From positions 1 through 64,000 of the forward strand of contig CACORY010000004.1 in the NCBI GenBank assembly GCA_902629695.1: DNA of 64,000 nt, read 5' to 3'. This stretch comes from an uncultured Pelagibacteraceae bacterium. Lineage in GTDB: Bacteria; Pseudomonadota; Alphaproteobacteria; Pelagibacterales; Pelagibacteraceae. The translations under genes and the position numbers were made by a program. This document shows positions 1 to 9,500 of this stretch, piece by piece. Numbering within the stretch: position 1 is the stretch's first letter; each line of letters opens with the position of its first letter. The notes under the pieces are model-generated. The model saw only the letters and a list, made by a program, of their open reading frames with translations, made no database searches and had not been told where the DNA came from.

Positions 1-64
1 GTAATAATTATTAATAACTATTGGTAATCTCGACATACATAAGTCTGAGTGATAGCATTGAAAT

Positions 65-1225
65 ATGAAAAAATTTTTTTGTTTAATAATTATTTTTTTT
101 GCCTCAGGATGTCTAGAAACTCCCAAGGGTAAGCTACCTTCAATTAATCAAGCAGAAATTGATATGGAAGCTGAAAGACAAAAAAGAGTTTCATATGCAA
201 AATTTATTGAACAAATGTCATTAGTAAAAAGAATAGGTTATAAGGTAAATAGCTCGAATGCTGATATCTGCAATAAAATAGATTTTAAATCTGGTTTAAC
301 ATTTGCTAATGAAAATGTAATTGGTTTAAAGATTGCAAAATTTTTTCCCCCAAAAATTAATTTAGGATCAAGAGTTTCAATAATTGATATTGTTAAGGAC
401 TCGCCAGCCGATAAAGCAGGACTTGCTTTAGGTGATGTAATTCTAGAAGTAGATGACTTTATATTTCCTGAAGGAAAAAATGCTCTAAAAAAAATTTCTA
501 AACATTTTAAAGATGTAGAGGAGAAACAAGTAAAAAGGATTAAGGTTGACAGAAAAGGCGAAATTTTAACGTTTAATATTAATCAAAAAAAAATTTGTAA
601 CTACCCAATAATTTTTACCCAAGATAAAATTGTTAATGCTTATGCAGATGGCAAGTCAATTATCATGACCCAAGGTATGGTTGACTATGCAAGAGATGAT
701 AATGAAATTGCAATGGTAATCGCCCATGAATTAGCTCATAACGATAGAGGTCATCTAGATGCTAAGAAAAAAAATACTTTAATAATGGGATCTATAGGTT
801 TCATATTGGATCTTATGACAATTTATTATAGCGGAGGTACAGCAGGTGGAGATGCACAAAATACGGAACTGTGGTCAAAGATTGGCTCACAAGCATACTC
901 AGTAGAATTTGAAAAAGATGCAGACTATGGAGGCGTATATTATGCCTACAGAGCAGGTTATGATATTTCACAAGTCAAAAATTTTTGGGAAAGAATAGGT
1001 TCAGAAAATCCAAAACAAATTGCAATAAGTAGTACACACCCGGCTACAGCTGAAAGATACTTACAAATAGAAAAGACCGTTGAGGAAATTAAAAAGAAAA
1101 AAAAAGATGGACTTGCGTTAGTACCAAATGAAAAAGAAATTAAAACAGAAAATAAAGAAACAGAGACCAAGAAAAAAAAAAAATTTGATTTAAAGAAACT
1201 TATAAAAGTTAAGGAAAAAAATTAA
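65..1225 (+). CDS. M48 family zinc metalloprotease with PDZ domain, probable lipoprotein
   Basis: Predicted envelope-anchored zinc endopeptidase of family M48, probably acting in the periplasm on damaged or mislocalised proteins (inference from the family). The N-terminus is a lipoprotein signal ending in the lipobox-like ASGC, so Cys16 would be lipidated. A PDZ-like segment (VKDSPADKAGLALGD) lies around residues 110-165. The catalytic motif HELAH is at about residues 221-225, and the downstream EFEKDADYGG supplies the third zinc ligand, as usual in M48. The C-terminal 40 residues are Lys/Glu-rich and probably unstructured. It is a single gene facing tRNA-Thr and rlmB, with its stop codon directly touching the tRNA 3' end. 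Substrate is unknown. Confidence 0.9.
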   Translation: MKKFFCLIIIFFASGCLETPKGKLPSINQAEIDMEAERQKRVSYAKFIEQMSLVKRIGYKVNSSNADICNKIDFKSGLTFANENVIGLKIAKFFPPKINLGSRVSIIDIVKDSPADKAGLALGDVILEVDDFIFPEGKNALKKISKHFKDVEEKQVKRIKVDRKGEILTFNINQKKICNYPIIFTQDKIVNAYADGKSIIMTQGMVDYARDDNEIAMVIAHELAHNDRGHLDAKKKNTLIMGSIGFILDLMTIYYSGGTAGGDAQNTELWSKIGSQAYSVEFEKDADYGGVYYAYRAGYDISQVKNFWERIGSENPKQIAISSTHPATAERYLQIEKTVEEIKKKKKDGLALVPNEKEIKTENKETETKKKKKFDLKKLIKVKEKN

Positions 1226-1301
1226 TGGTGCCCCCGCACGGATTCGAACCGCGGACCTATTGATTACAAATCAATTGCTCTACCAGCTGAGCTACAAGGG
1301 C
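1226..1301 (-). tRNA. tRNA-Thr (anticodon TGT)
   Basis: Read on the minus strand this is a complete 76-nt cloverleaf: acceptor GCCCTTG pairs with CGGGGGC, the D-arm is AGCTCAGCTGGTAGAGC, the anticodon loop holds TGT (reads ACA), and the T-arm contains GGTTCGAATCC. The 3' CCA is encoded. It is codirectional with and just downstream of rlmB, and its 3' end abuts the stop codon of the convergent M48 protease gene. Confidence 0.95.
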
Positions 1302-1309
1302 GTGTGCAA

Positions 1310-1338
1310 TAATTATTAATAATTTTAGTATTAATCAA
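1310..1338 (-). promoter_or_regulatory. Candidate promoter for tRNA-Thr
   Basis: On the minus strand TTGATT and TAATTA are separated by 17 bp and end 8 bp before the mature tRNA 5' end. The upstream box overlaps the last codons of rlmB. In such AT-rich DNA chance matches are common, and readthrough from rlmB is an alternative. Confidence 0.3.
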
Positions 1339-2078
1339 CAATTTTTTTTAACAAAACTCAAATGATGAAATACAATAGACGCACTATTTGATATATTTAA
1401 GCTTTCAATTTTATTATTAATATTAATCTTTACTAAAAAATCCGCATATTTGGATGTATGATGATGCAAACCAAATCCCTCAGAGCCAAATAAAAGAATA
1501 TTATTTCCTTTCCATTCTATATCTGTAAAGTCTTTTTCGCCTTTTCCATCAAAACCATAGACCCAAAAGTTTTTTTCCTTTAAGTTTTTTAATGTAGAAT
1601 TAATATTTGCTACTTCAAATATATTTATATATTCAATAGCTCCACTAGCAGCTTTGTACATTAGTTTACTATCATTTGGAAAACTTCTTTCTTTAATTAT
1701 TATGCCATCTATATTAAATGACGCTGCGCTTCTAATTAAAGACCCAATATTTCTTGGGTCAGATACACCATCTAAACACACAAGAGTTATATTATTTTTT
1801 GTTTTTATGTATTCTTTTAAAATTGGCTTTTCAAGTTGCTCGACTTCAGCAACATAACCTTGATGAAGTAAATTTTCTTTAGTACTATATTTATCTAACT
1901 CTTTTTTTGTTTTAAAATACACTTTTACGCCATCTAAGAGATTTATATTTGGGCTTTTTTTATGAATATTTTTTTTACTTTCTTCAGTTAAAAATACTCT
2001 TAGAACATTTCTCTTTGGATTTCTTAGAGCTTCGATAACTGCATGTTGACCAATGATAAAAAAAGAAGATTTATTCAT
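1335..2078 (-). CDS. rlmB: TrmH-family (SpoU) 23S rRNA 2'-O-methyltransferase, RlmB-like
   Basis: SPOUT-fold RNA 2'-O-ribose methyltransferase; in E. coli RlmB methylates G2251 of 23S rRNA. The N-terminal substrate-binding domain (GQHAVIEALRNP) is followed by the SpoU signature: motif 1 LDGVSDPRNIGSLIRSAASF at about residues 104-125, motif 2 LLFGSEGFGL near 195, and motif 3 IESLNISNSASIVFHHL near the C-terminus. The Asn/Arg of motif 1 and the Ser/Asn of motif 3 are present. Its length (247 aa) is normal. It is transcribed away from the tRNA-Tyr/tuf cluster with tRNA-Thr behind it. The exact target nucleotide is inferred from RlmB rather than from sequence alone. Confidence 0.9.
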   Translation of the reverse strand: MNKSSFFIIGQHAVIEALRNPKRNVLRVFLTEESKKNIHKKSPNINLLDGVKVYFKTKKELDKYSTKENLLHQGYVAEVEQLEKPILKEYIKTKNNITLVCLDGVSDPRNIGSLIRSAASFNIDGIIIKERSFPNDSKLMYKAASGAIEYINIFEVANINSTLKNLKEKNFWVYGFDGKGEKDFTDIEWKGNNILLFGSEGFGLHHHTSKYADFLVKININNKIESLNISNSASIVFHHLSFVKKNC

Positions 2079-2132
2079 AAATTTTACTAAGTTTTACACG
2101 TTTTTTTTAATATTTTCTTAAAAAATCACATA

Positions 2133-2160
2133 TTGCAATTGCACAAATAAAATATATAAA
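2133..2160 (+). promoter_or_regulatory. Candidate promoter for the tRNA-Tyr/tRNA-Gly/tuf cluster
   Basis: TTGCAA and TATAAA are spaced by 16 bp, placing a start point near position 2167, about 40 bp before tRNA-Tyr. It lies in the 130-bp divergent gap between rlmB and the tRNAs, the only sizeable gap before this long plus-strand gene run, so a strong promoter is expected here. Confidence 0.55.
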
Positions 2161-2208
2161 ACGCTTGTTGTTTGAAGCTTTATTGAACAAGGGGACACTT
2201 CCCCTAAG

Positions 2209-2294
2209 GGAGGGGTTCCAGAGCGGTCAAATGGGGCGGGCTGTAAACCCGTTGACTTCGGTCTTCGAAAGTTCGAATCTTTCCCCCTCCACCA
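2209..2294 (+). tRNA. tRNA-Tyr (anticodon GTA)
   Basis: An 86-nt class II tRNA with a long variable arm. Acceptor GGAGGGG pairs with CCCCTCC, the anticodon loop CTGTAAA carries GTA, the T-arm is GTTCGAATC, and CCA is encoded. It is the first gene of the tRNA-Tyr, tRNA-Gly, tuf, tRNA-Trp, secE, nusG cluster, an ancestral bacterial arrangement. Confidence 0.95.
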
Positions 2295-2340
2295 TTCAAT
2301 AAAATTTTGAATAATACTGGAGTGATATTCTTGGGGTTGT

Positions 2341-2414
2341 GCGGGTGTAGTTCAATGGTAGAACGCTAGCCTTCCAAGCTGGATGTAAGGGTTCGATTCC
2401 CTTTACCCGCTCCA
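2341..2414 (+). tRNA. tRNA-Gly (anticodon TCC)
   Basis: A 74-nt cloverleaf with acceptor GCGGGTG paired to TACCCGC, anticodon loop CTTCCAA (anticodon TCC, reads GGA/GGG), T-arm GGGTTCGATTCCC and an encoded CCA. It sits 46 bp after tRNA-Tyr and 34 bp before tuf, so it should be processed from a transcript shared with tuf. Confidence 0.95.
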
Positions 2415-2448
2415 AGAAATAAAATAAAAATTAACAAAGGTAAAAGTA

Positions 2449-3639
2449 ATGTCGAAAGAAAAATTTGTAAGAAATAAGCCGCATTGTAATATCGGTACTA
2501 TTGGTCATGTCGACCATGGTAAAACTACTTTAACAGCTGCCATCACTAAAGTTTTGTCAGAAAAAGGTGGAGCGCAAGCAGTAGCTTACGATCAAATTGA
2601 TAAAGCTCCGGAGGAAAAGGAGAGAGGAATTACAATTTCAACTGCACATGTAGAGTATGAAACAGAAAAAAGACACTACGCACACGTAGATTGTCCTGGA
2701 CATGCTGACTATGTAAAAAATATGATTACTGGTGCTGCTCAAATGGATGGAGCTATTTTAGTTGTTAATGCTGCAGATGGTCCAATGCCACAAACTAGAG
2801 AACATATTCTTTTAGCAAGGCAAGTTGGTGTACCAGCAATAGTTGTTTACTTAAATAAAGTTGATCAAGTTGATGATAAAGAAATGATTGACTTAGTTGA
2901 AGAGGAAATTAAAGAATTATTAACTTCTTATAAATTTCCTGGTGACAAAACACCTATAGCCAAAGGTTCAGCTTTAGCTGCAGTTGAAGGTAGAGATGAT
3001 GAGATTGGTAAAAATTCAATTATGGAATTAATGAAAAACGTTGATGAGTTTATACCTCAGCCTGATAGACCAAAAGATAAAGATTTCTTAATGCCTGTTG
3101 AGGATGTTTTTTCGATTTCAGGAAGAGGTACAGTTGCAACTGGGAGAGTGGAGTCAGGTGTGCTAAAAACTGGTGATGAATTAGAAATCGTTGGTATTAA
3201 AGAGACAAAAAAATCAGTTTGCACAGGTGTTGAGATGTTTAGAAAACTTTTAGATTCAGGTGAAGCTGGTGATAACGTAGGTGTGCTTTTAAGAGGTGTA
3301 GAAAGAACAGATATTGAAAGAGGTCAGGTACTTTGCAAACCCGGTTCAGTTACACCACACACAAAATTTGAAGCTCAGGCTTATGTGCTTAAAAAAGAAG
3401 AAGGTGGAAGACATACTCCTTTTTTTACTAAGTATAGACCGCAGTTTTATTTTAGAACAACAGACGTAACTGGTGAGGTAGAATTACCATCAGGCACTGA
3501 AATGGTAATGCCTGGAGATGATGCTAAATTTACAGTTAAACTGATTACTCCAATAGCAATGTCAGAAAAATTAAACTTTGCAATTAGAGAAGGTGGTAGA
3601 ACTGTTGGAGCAGGAGTAGTAACTAAAATTATAGAGTAA
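2449..3639 (+). CDS. tuf: Translation elongation factor Tu
   Basis: GTPase that delivers aminoacyl-tRNA to the ribosomal A site. The 396-aa protein has the P-loop [15 protein letters not shown] near residue 19, the DCPGHADY switch II motif, NKVDQVDD as the NKxD motif, and the usual domains II and III. The start is supported by AAAGG 8 nt upstream. It lies between tRNA-Gly and tRNA-Trp. The usual second position, between fusA and rpsJ, is empty in this window, so this may be the only copy. Confidence 0.98.
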   Translation: MSKEKFVRNKPHCNIGTIGHVDHGKTTLTAAITKVLSEKGGAQAVAYDQIDKAPEEKERGITISTAHVEYETEKRHYAHVDCPGHADYVKNMITGAAQMDGAILVVNAADGPMPQTREHILLARQVGVPAIVVYLNKVDQVDDKEMIDLVEEEIKELLTSYKFPGDKTPIAKGSALAAVEGRDDEIGKNSIMELMKNVDEFIPQPDRPKDKDFLMPVEDVFSISGRGTVATGRVESGVLKTGDELEIVGIKETKKSVCTGVEMFRKLLDSGEAGDNVGVLLRGVERTDIERGQVLCKPGSVTPHTKFEAQAYVLKKEEGGRHTPFFTKYRPQFYFRTTDVTGEVELPSGTEMVMPGDDAKFTVKLITPIAMSEKLNFAIREGGRTVGAGVVTKIIE

Positions 3640-3648
3640 GCTCTATAT

Positions 3649-3724
3649 AGGAGTGTAGCTCAATTGGTAGAGCGCCGGTCTCCAAAACCGGAGGCTGAGG
3701 GTTCGAGTCCCTCCGCTCCTGCCA
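3649..3724 (+). tRNA. tRNA-Trp (anticodon CCA)
   Basis: A 76-nt cloverleaf with acceptor AGGAGTG paired to CGCTCCT, anticodon loop TCTCCAAA (anticodon CCA), T-arm GGGTTCGAGTCCC, discriminator G, and CCA encoded. It begins 9 bp after the tuf stop codon and ends 20 bp before secE, so it is probably excised from the tuf-secE transcript, as in many bacteria. Confidence 0.95.
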
Positions 3725-3744
3725 ATTAAGTTGATGAGTTAATT

Positions 3745-3936
3745 ATGAAGAACCCAATTAGATTTATTCAGGAAGTAAAACAAGAGGCTTTTAAAGTTAC
3801 TTGGCCAACTGGAAAAGAAACACTTCAAGGTGCATTGATGGTTTTTTTAATGGCTGTTGTAATGTCTCTATTTTTTCTTCTTTTAGATCAAGCTTTAAAG
3901 TTTTTTCTAGATTTACTACTTAAGGTGAGCATCTAA
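3745..3936 (+). CDS. secE: Preprotein translocase subunit SecE
   Basis: Small single-span subunit that clamps SecY in the SecYEG protein-conducting channel. At 63 aa it is the short, one-helix form: an amphipathic N-terminal part (FIQEVKQEAFKVTWPTGKET) with the conserved Lys-Val-Thr-Trp-Pro element, then one hydrophobic segment at about residues 30-55. Its stop codon overlaps the start of nusG by one base, a common secE-nusG linkage. Confidence 0.95.
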   Translation: MKNPIRFIQEVKQEAFKVTWPTGKETLQGALMVFLMAVVMSLFFLLLDQALKFFLDLLLKVSI

Positions 3937-4466
3937 TGAAAAATTGGTACATAGTTCAGTCTCATTCAAGTTTTGAAAATAAAGTAGCAGGCCTCATAAA
4001 AGAGGAGGCTGATAAAGCTAAAATTTCTGATAAATTTGAAGAAATTATTGTTCCAACGCATGATGTTACTGAAGTAAAAAGAGGAAAAAGAGTTCAAAGA
4101 AAGAAAAAGTATTTTCCTGGATATGTTTTAATCAAAAGTGAAATGGATAATAATATTTATCATATGATTAAAAATATTAAGAGAGTCAGTGGTTTTTTAG
4201 GAACAAAAGGTATGCCAGTTCCAGTTTCAGACAAGGAAATTGAAAAAATTTTAGGACAAATAAAAGATGGTGTAGCGCAGCCAAAATCTGGTATAGAATA
4301 CAGTGTAGGTGAAAAAGTACAGGTTGTTGATGGGCCTTTTGCATCGTTTAGTGGAATGGTTGAGGAAATTGATGAAGAAAAGTCTAGACTTAAGGTTTCA
4401 GTTTCTATATTTGGACGTCCAACTCCTGTAGATTTAGAATATAATCAGGTTGAGAAGGTAAGTTAA
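3936..4466 (+). CDS. nusG: Transcription termination/antitermination protein NusG
   Basis: RNA polymerase-bound elongation factor that also links to Rho or the ribosome. The N-terminal NGN domain starts with [16 protein letters not shown], and the C-terminal KOW motif is [21 protein letters not shown] at about residues 125-150. The length of 176 aa is typical. It overlaps secE and rplK by one base at each end, suggesting translational coupling. Confidence 0.97.
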   Translation: MKNWYIVQSHSSFENKVAGLIKEEADKAKISDKFEEIIVPTHDVTEVKRGKRVQRKKKYFPGYVLIKSEMDNNIYHMIKNIKRVSGFLGTKGMPVPVSDKEIEKILGQIKDGVAQPKSGIEYSVGEKVQVVDGPFASFSGMVEEIDEEKSRLKVSVSIFGRPTPVDLEYNQVEKVS

Positions 4467-4897
4467 TGGCAGCAAAAAAAGAAATAAGTGGTTTTATAAA
4501 ATTACAGATTAAAGGTGGACAAGCTAATCCAGCACCTCCTGTTGGTCCAGCTCTTGGACAAAGAGGTGTTAATATAATGGAGTTTTGTAAAGCTTTTAAT
4601 GATAAGACAAAATCTTTAGCTGGCAAACCTGTTCCAGTAGAAATCACAGTTTATAAAGATAAAAAATTTGATTTTAAAATTAAATCACCTCCAGCTTCAT
4701 TTTTTATACGCGAAGCAGCAAAATTAAAAAGTGGTTCTCAAGAACCTGGAAGAAATATTGTTGGTTCAATTACAAAAAAGCAAGCTGAAGAAATTGCAAA
4801 ACAAAAGATGAATGACTTAAACGCAATTGATTTAAATGAGGCGGTAAAAATCATTGCAGGTTCTGCTAGATCTATGGGAATTGAGGTTAAAGAGTAA
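4466..4897 (+). CDS. rplK: 50S ribosomal protein L11
   Basis: Component of the GTPase-associated centre that binds 23S rRNA helices 43/44. The 143-aa sequence shows the Pro-rich N-terminal linker ([20 protein letters not shown]) and the C-terminal RNA-binding domain ending in [10 protein letters not shown]. It overlaps nusG and rplA by one base each, in the standard rplK-rplA-rplJ-rplL order. Confidence 0.97.
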   Translation: MAAKKEISGFIKLQIKGGQANPAPPVGPALGQRGVNIMEFCKAFNDKTKSLAGKPVPVEITVYKDKKFDFKIKSPPASFFIREAAKLKSGSQEPGRNIVGSITKKQAEEIAKQKMNDLNAIDLNEAVKIIAGSARSMGIEVKE

Positions 4898-5586
4898 TGA
4901 TATCAAAAAGATTAAAAAAATTACCAGAGATGACAAATAATTTAGCTCCAGAGGAAATAGGTAAATTAATTCCAACAATTAAAAAAAATTGTACAACAAA
5001 ATTTGATGAGTCTATTGACTTAAGTTTTCAAATTAATAACAGACAAAAAAAAAGCGAAATTAATATTAGAACAGTTGTGAATCTTCCTGGAGGTACAGGA
5101 AAAAAAGTAAAAGTAGCTGTTGTTTGTGAAGACAATAAGGCTGCTGATGCTAAAAGCGCGGGTGCAGATTTAGTTGGTGGTGATGATTTTATTGAAAAGA
5201 TAAAAAGTGGTGAAATAAATTTTGAAAAGTTAATTTGTACACCTGGAATGATGGTAAAACTGTCAAAACTTGGAAAAGTTTTAGGACCAAAAGGTTTAAT
5301 GCCTAATCCTAAACTTGGTACTGTTACTGATAATTTAAAAACTGCTGTAGCTGATGCTAAATCAGGACAGGCAGAGATAAGAAATGATAAAGATGGAAAT
5401 ATTGGTGTAAGTATAGGAAAAAAATCATTTAGTGATGATAAACTAATCAAAAATTTTAATGCTATTATAGAAACATTAGAAAAAGAGAAATCAAATAACA
5501 CTGTTAAAGGAGATTTAATAAAATCAGCTTTTATTACATCTACAATGGGGGTGTCGTATAAATTAAAAATTGGAAAAAGTATTTAA
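4897..5586 (+). CDS. rplA: 50S ribosomal protein L1
   Basis: L1-stalk protein that binds 23S rRNA helix 76; in E. coli it also represses its own operon. The 229-aa protein has the motif GKLGKVLGPKGLMPNPKLGT at about residues 125-145 and the usual two-domain layout. It follows rplK with a one-base overlap. A 157-aa antisense ORF inside it is a shadow. Confidence 0.97.
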   Translation: MISKRLKKLPEMTNNLAPEEIGKLIPTIKKNCTTKFDESIDLSFQINNRQKKSEINIRTVVNLPGGTGKKVKVAVVCEDNKAADAKSAGADLVGGDDFIEKIKSGEINFEKLICTPGMMVKLSKLGKVLGPKGLMPNPKLGTVTDNLKTAVADAKSGQAEIRNDKDGNIGVSIGKKSFSDDKLIKNFNAIIETLEKEKSNNTVKGDLIKSAFITSTMGVSYKLKIGKSI

Positions 5587-5591
5587 TCGTT

Positions 5592-6113
5592 ATGATGAAT
5601 AAAGAACAAAAAAAAAATTATATTACTGAAATCACAGCTCAGTTTGAAAATAGTAAAGCTGTGATGGTAACACATTATCAAGGACTTACTATGGTGCAGT
5701 TGGACGATCTTAGATCAAAAATGAGAGAACATGGTATAATTTTTAGAATTACAAAAAATAGAATAACTAAATTAGCTCTTGAGAAGACAAAGTGTAAAGA
5801 TTTATCGAATCTATTTACAGGACCAACTGCTGTTGCTTTTGGTGAAGATGCAATAATGTCAGCTAGAATTCTATCTAAGTTTGCCAAAGACAATCAAAAC
5901 CTGAAATTGATTGGTGGAATGATGGAAAATGAGGTTTTGGATCAAGCAGGAGTAATGAATGTCGCAAGTTTACCGACTTTAGATGAGGCGAGAGCAAATA
6001 TTATAGGTATTTTGAATGCTTCAGCATCAAAATTAGTGAGTATTTTGCTTGCACGATCGGAAAAAATGAGTAGTTTACCCACTGAAAATTCTGAAACAAA
6101 ACCTAAAGAGTGA
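5592..6113 (+). CDS. rplJ: 50S ribosomal protein L10
   Basis: Base of the L7/L12 stalk: its N-terminal domain binds 23S rRNA and its C-terminal helix carries L7/L12 dimers. The 173-aa sequence has AVMVTHYQGLTMVQLDDLR near the N-terminus and a C-terminal helix (LDEARANIIGILNASASKLV). Two adjacent ATG codons exist (5592 and 5595), and no clear Shine-Dalgarno separates them. Confidence 0.95.
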   Translation: MMNKEQKKNYITEITAQFENSKAVMVTHYQGLTMVQLDDLRSKMREHGIIFRITKNRITKLALEKTKCKDLSNLFTGPTAVAFGEDAIMSARILSKFAKDNQNLKLIGGMMENEVLDQAGVMNVASLPTLDEARANIIGILNASASKLVSILLARSEKMSSLPTENSETKPKE

Positions 6114-6116
6114 AAT

Positions 6117-6482
6117 ATGCCAGACCTTAATAAAATTATAGAAGATTTATCAAGCTTGACAGTTGCTGAAGCTGCTGAGCTTTCAAAACAATTAGAAGAA
6201 AAATGGGGTGTAACCCCAATGGCAGCGGCAGCACCAGCAGCAGCTGGAGGCGCAGCAGCAGCAGAAGACAAAGATGATTTTACAATCATGCTAGTATCTG
6301 CAGGTGACAAGAAAATAAATGTCATAAAAGAAGTGAGAGCAGCAACATCTCTTGGCTTAAAAGAGGCCAAAGACTTAGTAGAAGGTGCACCAAAAGAAGT
6401 AAAAGCAGGTGTTCCTAAAAAAGAAGCAGAGGAAATTAAAGCTAAGCTTGAAGCTGCAGGCGCAAAAGTAGAACTTAAATAA
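6117..6482 (+). CDS. rplL: 50S ribosomal protein L7/L12
   Basis: Multicopy acidic stalk protein that recruits translational GTPases. The 121-aa protein has the N-terminal dimerisation domain, an Ala/Gly-rich hinge ([20 protein letters not shown], about residues 34-53), and the C-terminal domain with [21 protein letters not shown]. The hinge is written with GCA/GCG-type codons and is a local GC peak. A hairpin follows before rpoB. Confidence 0.97.
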   Translation: MPDLNKIIEDLSSLTVAEAAELSKQLEEKWGVTPMAAAAPAAAGGAAAAEDKDDFTIMLVSAGDKKINVIKEVRAATSLGLKEAKDLVEGAPKEVKAGVPKKEAEEIKAKLEAAGAKVELK

Positions 6483-6500
6483 ATTTATAAGGAATTTTTT

Positions 6501-6531
6501 TAAGTACTGTTTGAATTTAATACAGTGCTTA
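6501..6531 (+). promoter_or_regulatory. Hairpin in the rplL-rpoB intergenic spacer
   Basis: TAAGTACTGT pairs with ACAGTGCTTA (10 bp, one G-U) around an 11-nt loop. It has no downstream T-run, so it does not look like an intrinsic terminator. The rplL-rpoB spacer commonly carries an attenuator or RNase III processing site in other bacteria. The only Shine-Dalgarno-like AAGGA (6489-6493) is upstream of the hairpin, while the rpoB ATG is 7 nt downstream of it. Confidence 0.6.
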
Positions 6532-6538
6532 ATAGAAG

Positions 6539-9500
6539 ATGCAAATATCTTTTACTGAAAAAAAAAATATTAGAAAAAGTTTTGGTAAGCTTAAAGAAAG
6601 TCTATCAATTCCAAATTTAATTGAAGTACAAAAAAATTCTTATAAAGAATTAACTGAATTTCAACCAGATGCTGGAGATTTAACGAAAGGTTTTGATAGA
6701 GTTTTTAAAAGTATTTTTCCAATTGAGGATTTAAATGATAAAGCAACTTTAGAATATGTTTCGTACAGACTTGAAAAACCAAAATTTGATGTTGAAGAAT
6801 GTATAGCAAGAGGATTAACTTATTCATCAGCATTAAAATGCACTTTAAGACTAGTTGTTTACGAAATAGATCAAGAAAATAATACTAAAGATATACTTTC
6901 AGCAAAAGAGCAAGAAGTCTACATGGGTGAAGTACCAATGATGACTAATAGTGGTACCTTTATTACTAATGGTGTTCAGAGAGTTGTGGTAAATCAAATG
7001 CATAGAAGTCCTGGAGTATTTTTTGACCATGACAAAGGCAAAACTCACGCAAGTGGAAAATTATTATTTAATTGTAGGGTAATACCAAATCGTGGATCAT
7101 GGTTAGATTTTGAATACGATATCAAAGACTTACTTTATTTTAAAATTGATAGAAAAAAGAAAATTTTAGCCTCAACTTTATTACTTGCATTAGGTTTTTC
7201 TAAATCTGATATTGCAAAAGAATTTTATGAGAGTGAGCAATTTAGCTATGATATAAAATCAGAAAAATGGAAAACAAAATTTAATCCAGAAAATTATAAA
7301 GCTAAAAATTTTTCTGAAGAAGTAATTGATGCAAAAACAGGCAAAGTAGTTATTAAACTTGGTGAAAATATAAATTACTTAAATGCCAAAAAATTATCTA
7401 ATGAGGGACTGAAAGATATATTAGTCTCAAGAGAGTCTTTGTTTGGTAAATTTTTACACAGTGATATAAAAATAGATGAAAGTGAAACAGGTGTTCTAAA
7501 AATAGGTACAGAATTAAATGATACTATTATCCAACAAATTTTAGACGCAAATATACATGCTATAAAAATCGCAACAACTAACTCAATTAACAAAGGTCCC
7601 TATTTATTATTAACAATCTTAAATGATAAGAATAATACGAAAGATGAAGCAATAACTGAAATTTATAAAATGCTTAGACCAGGTGAACCACCAACAATTG
7701 AAATTGCTACACAAATATTTAACAACCTGTTTTTTAGTTCCGATAGATACGATTTGTCAGATGTTGGAAGAGTAAAAATGAACTCAAGACTTAATTTAGA
7801 ATGTTCTGATAAAATAACAATTTTGAGAAATGACGATCTTATCGCCATCATACATAAAATGTTAGATTTAAGAGATGGAAAAGATGAAGTTGATGATATT
7901 GATCATCTAGGTAATAGGAGAGTTAGATCAGTTGGTGAGCTAGTTGAAAACCAAGCAAGAATTGGTGTTTACAGAATGGAGAGAGCAATTAAAGAAAAAA
8001 TGACAACTTTAGATGTTGAATCTGCAATGCCACAAGATTTAATCAATGCTAAACCTTTGACTGTTTCTTTAAAAGATTTTTTTGCAAGTTCACAATTATC
8101 TCAATTTATGGATCAAACAAACCCTTTATCAGAGATAACACACAAAAGAAGGGTTTCAGCTTTAGGACCAGGAGGTTTAACAAGAGAGAGAGCTGGATTT
8201 GAGGTTAGGGATGTTCACCCAACTCATTATGGAAGAATTTGTCCAATTGAAACACCAGAGGGACCTAATATTGGACTAATAAATAGTTTATCAACTTACG
8301 CTAAAATAAATAAGTATGGATTTATTGAGAGTCCTTATAAGAGAGTAAAAGAAGGAGTAGTTCAAGATAAAGTTGAGTACTTATCTGCAATGGAGGAAAC
8401 AAAATTTACAATTGCTCAAGCAAATACTAAAATTGATAAAAGTGGAAAAATAGTAGAGGAATTAGTTTCTTGTAGACAAAATTTAAATTTTCTTTTAGCT
8501 AAACCAGAGACGATTGATTATATAGACGTTTCTCCAAAACAACTTGTTTCTGTTGCTGCTTCTTTAATTCCTTTTTTAGAGAATGATGATGCTAATAGAG
8601 CTTTGATGGGCTCTAATATGATGAGACAAGCTGTTCCATTATTAAAACCTGAAGCACCTCTAGTTGGAACAGGTATTGAAAGCGATGTGGCCTTAGACTC
8701 TGGTGTAACTATTGTTGCCAAAAGAGATGGTATTGTTGATAAAATCGACGGTAAAAGAATTGTAATTAAAGTGACTGAGGAAATTGACTACACAAAATCT
8801 GGTGTAGATATTTACAATTTACAAAAGTTTAAAAGATCAAATCAAAACACATGTATTAATCAAAGACCTTTGGTCAGAGTAGGTGATAAAGTTAAAACTG
8901 GCGATATAATAGCTGATGGTCCCTCAACAAAGATTGGTGAATTAGCATTAGGAAAAAATGTGACAGTCGCATTTATGCCCTGGCAAGGTTATAACTTTGA
9001 GGACTCTATACTAATTTCAGAAAGGTGTGTAACAGATGATGTATTCACCTCTGTACACATTGTAGAATATGAAATAATGGCTCGAGATACAAAGCTTGGA
9101 GAAGAGGAAATAACTAGAGATATTCCTAATGTTAATGAAGAAGCTTTAAAAAATTTAGATGAGTCTGGAATAGTTTACATTGGTGCTGAGGTAAATGCTG
9201 GAGATATTTTAGTTGGAAAAGTTACACCAAAAGGAGACTCTGCATCAGGACCAGAGGAGAAACTGTTAAGATCTATTTTTGGTGAAAAGGCTATTGATGT
9301 AACTGATACATCTTTAAGAATGTCAAGAGGAAGCAGTGGAACTGTTGTTGACGTAAGAGTTTTTAATAGACATGGTATAGAAAAAGACGAGAGATCTATT
9401 ACAATTGAGAGAGCTGAAATCGAACAGGTTCAACAAGATAAGATTGTAGAAGAAGAGATTTTAGAAAGAAGTATTAAACAAAGAGCTTCAGATATACTAT

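Noticed and set aside
1-64. Promoter or RNA element before the M48 gene
   Set aside because: Only 64 bp are visible and no convincing -35/-10 pair or structure was found; the upstream context is cut off.
1159-1182. Poly-A tracts (here in the M48 gene and many others) as frameshift sites
   Set aside because: Reading frames continue through them into conserved C-termini, and such tracts are expected in AT-rich Lys-rich genes.
5028-5501. 157-aa ORF antisense to rplA
   Set aside because: It lies wholly inside the conserved L1 gene and its Phe/Ser/Leu-rich translation is what the reverse complement of Lys/Glu-rich AT-rich coding DNA gives. No ribosome-binding site or family resemblance.
5942-6370. 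142-aa antisense ORF over rplJ-rplL
   Set aside because: Shadow ORF; the Ala run comes from the reverse of the L7/L12 hinge codons. Both sense genes are certain.
6501-6531. Intrinsic terminator between rplL and rpoB
   Set aside because: The hairpin has no T-run after it and rpoB starts 7 nt later.
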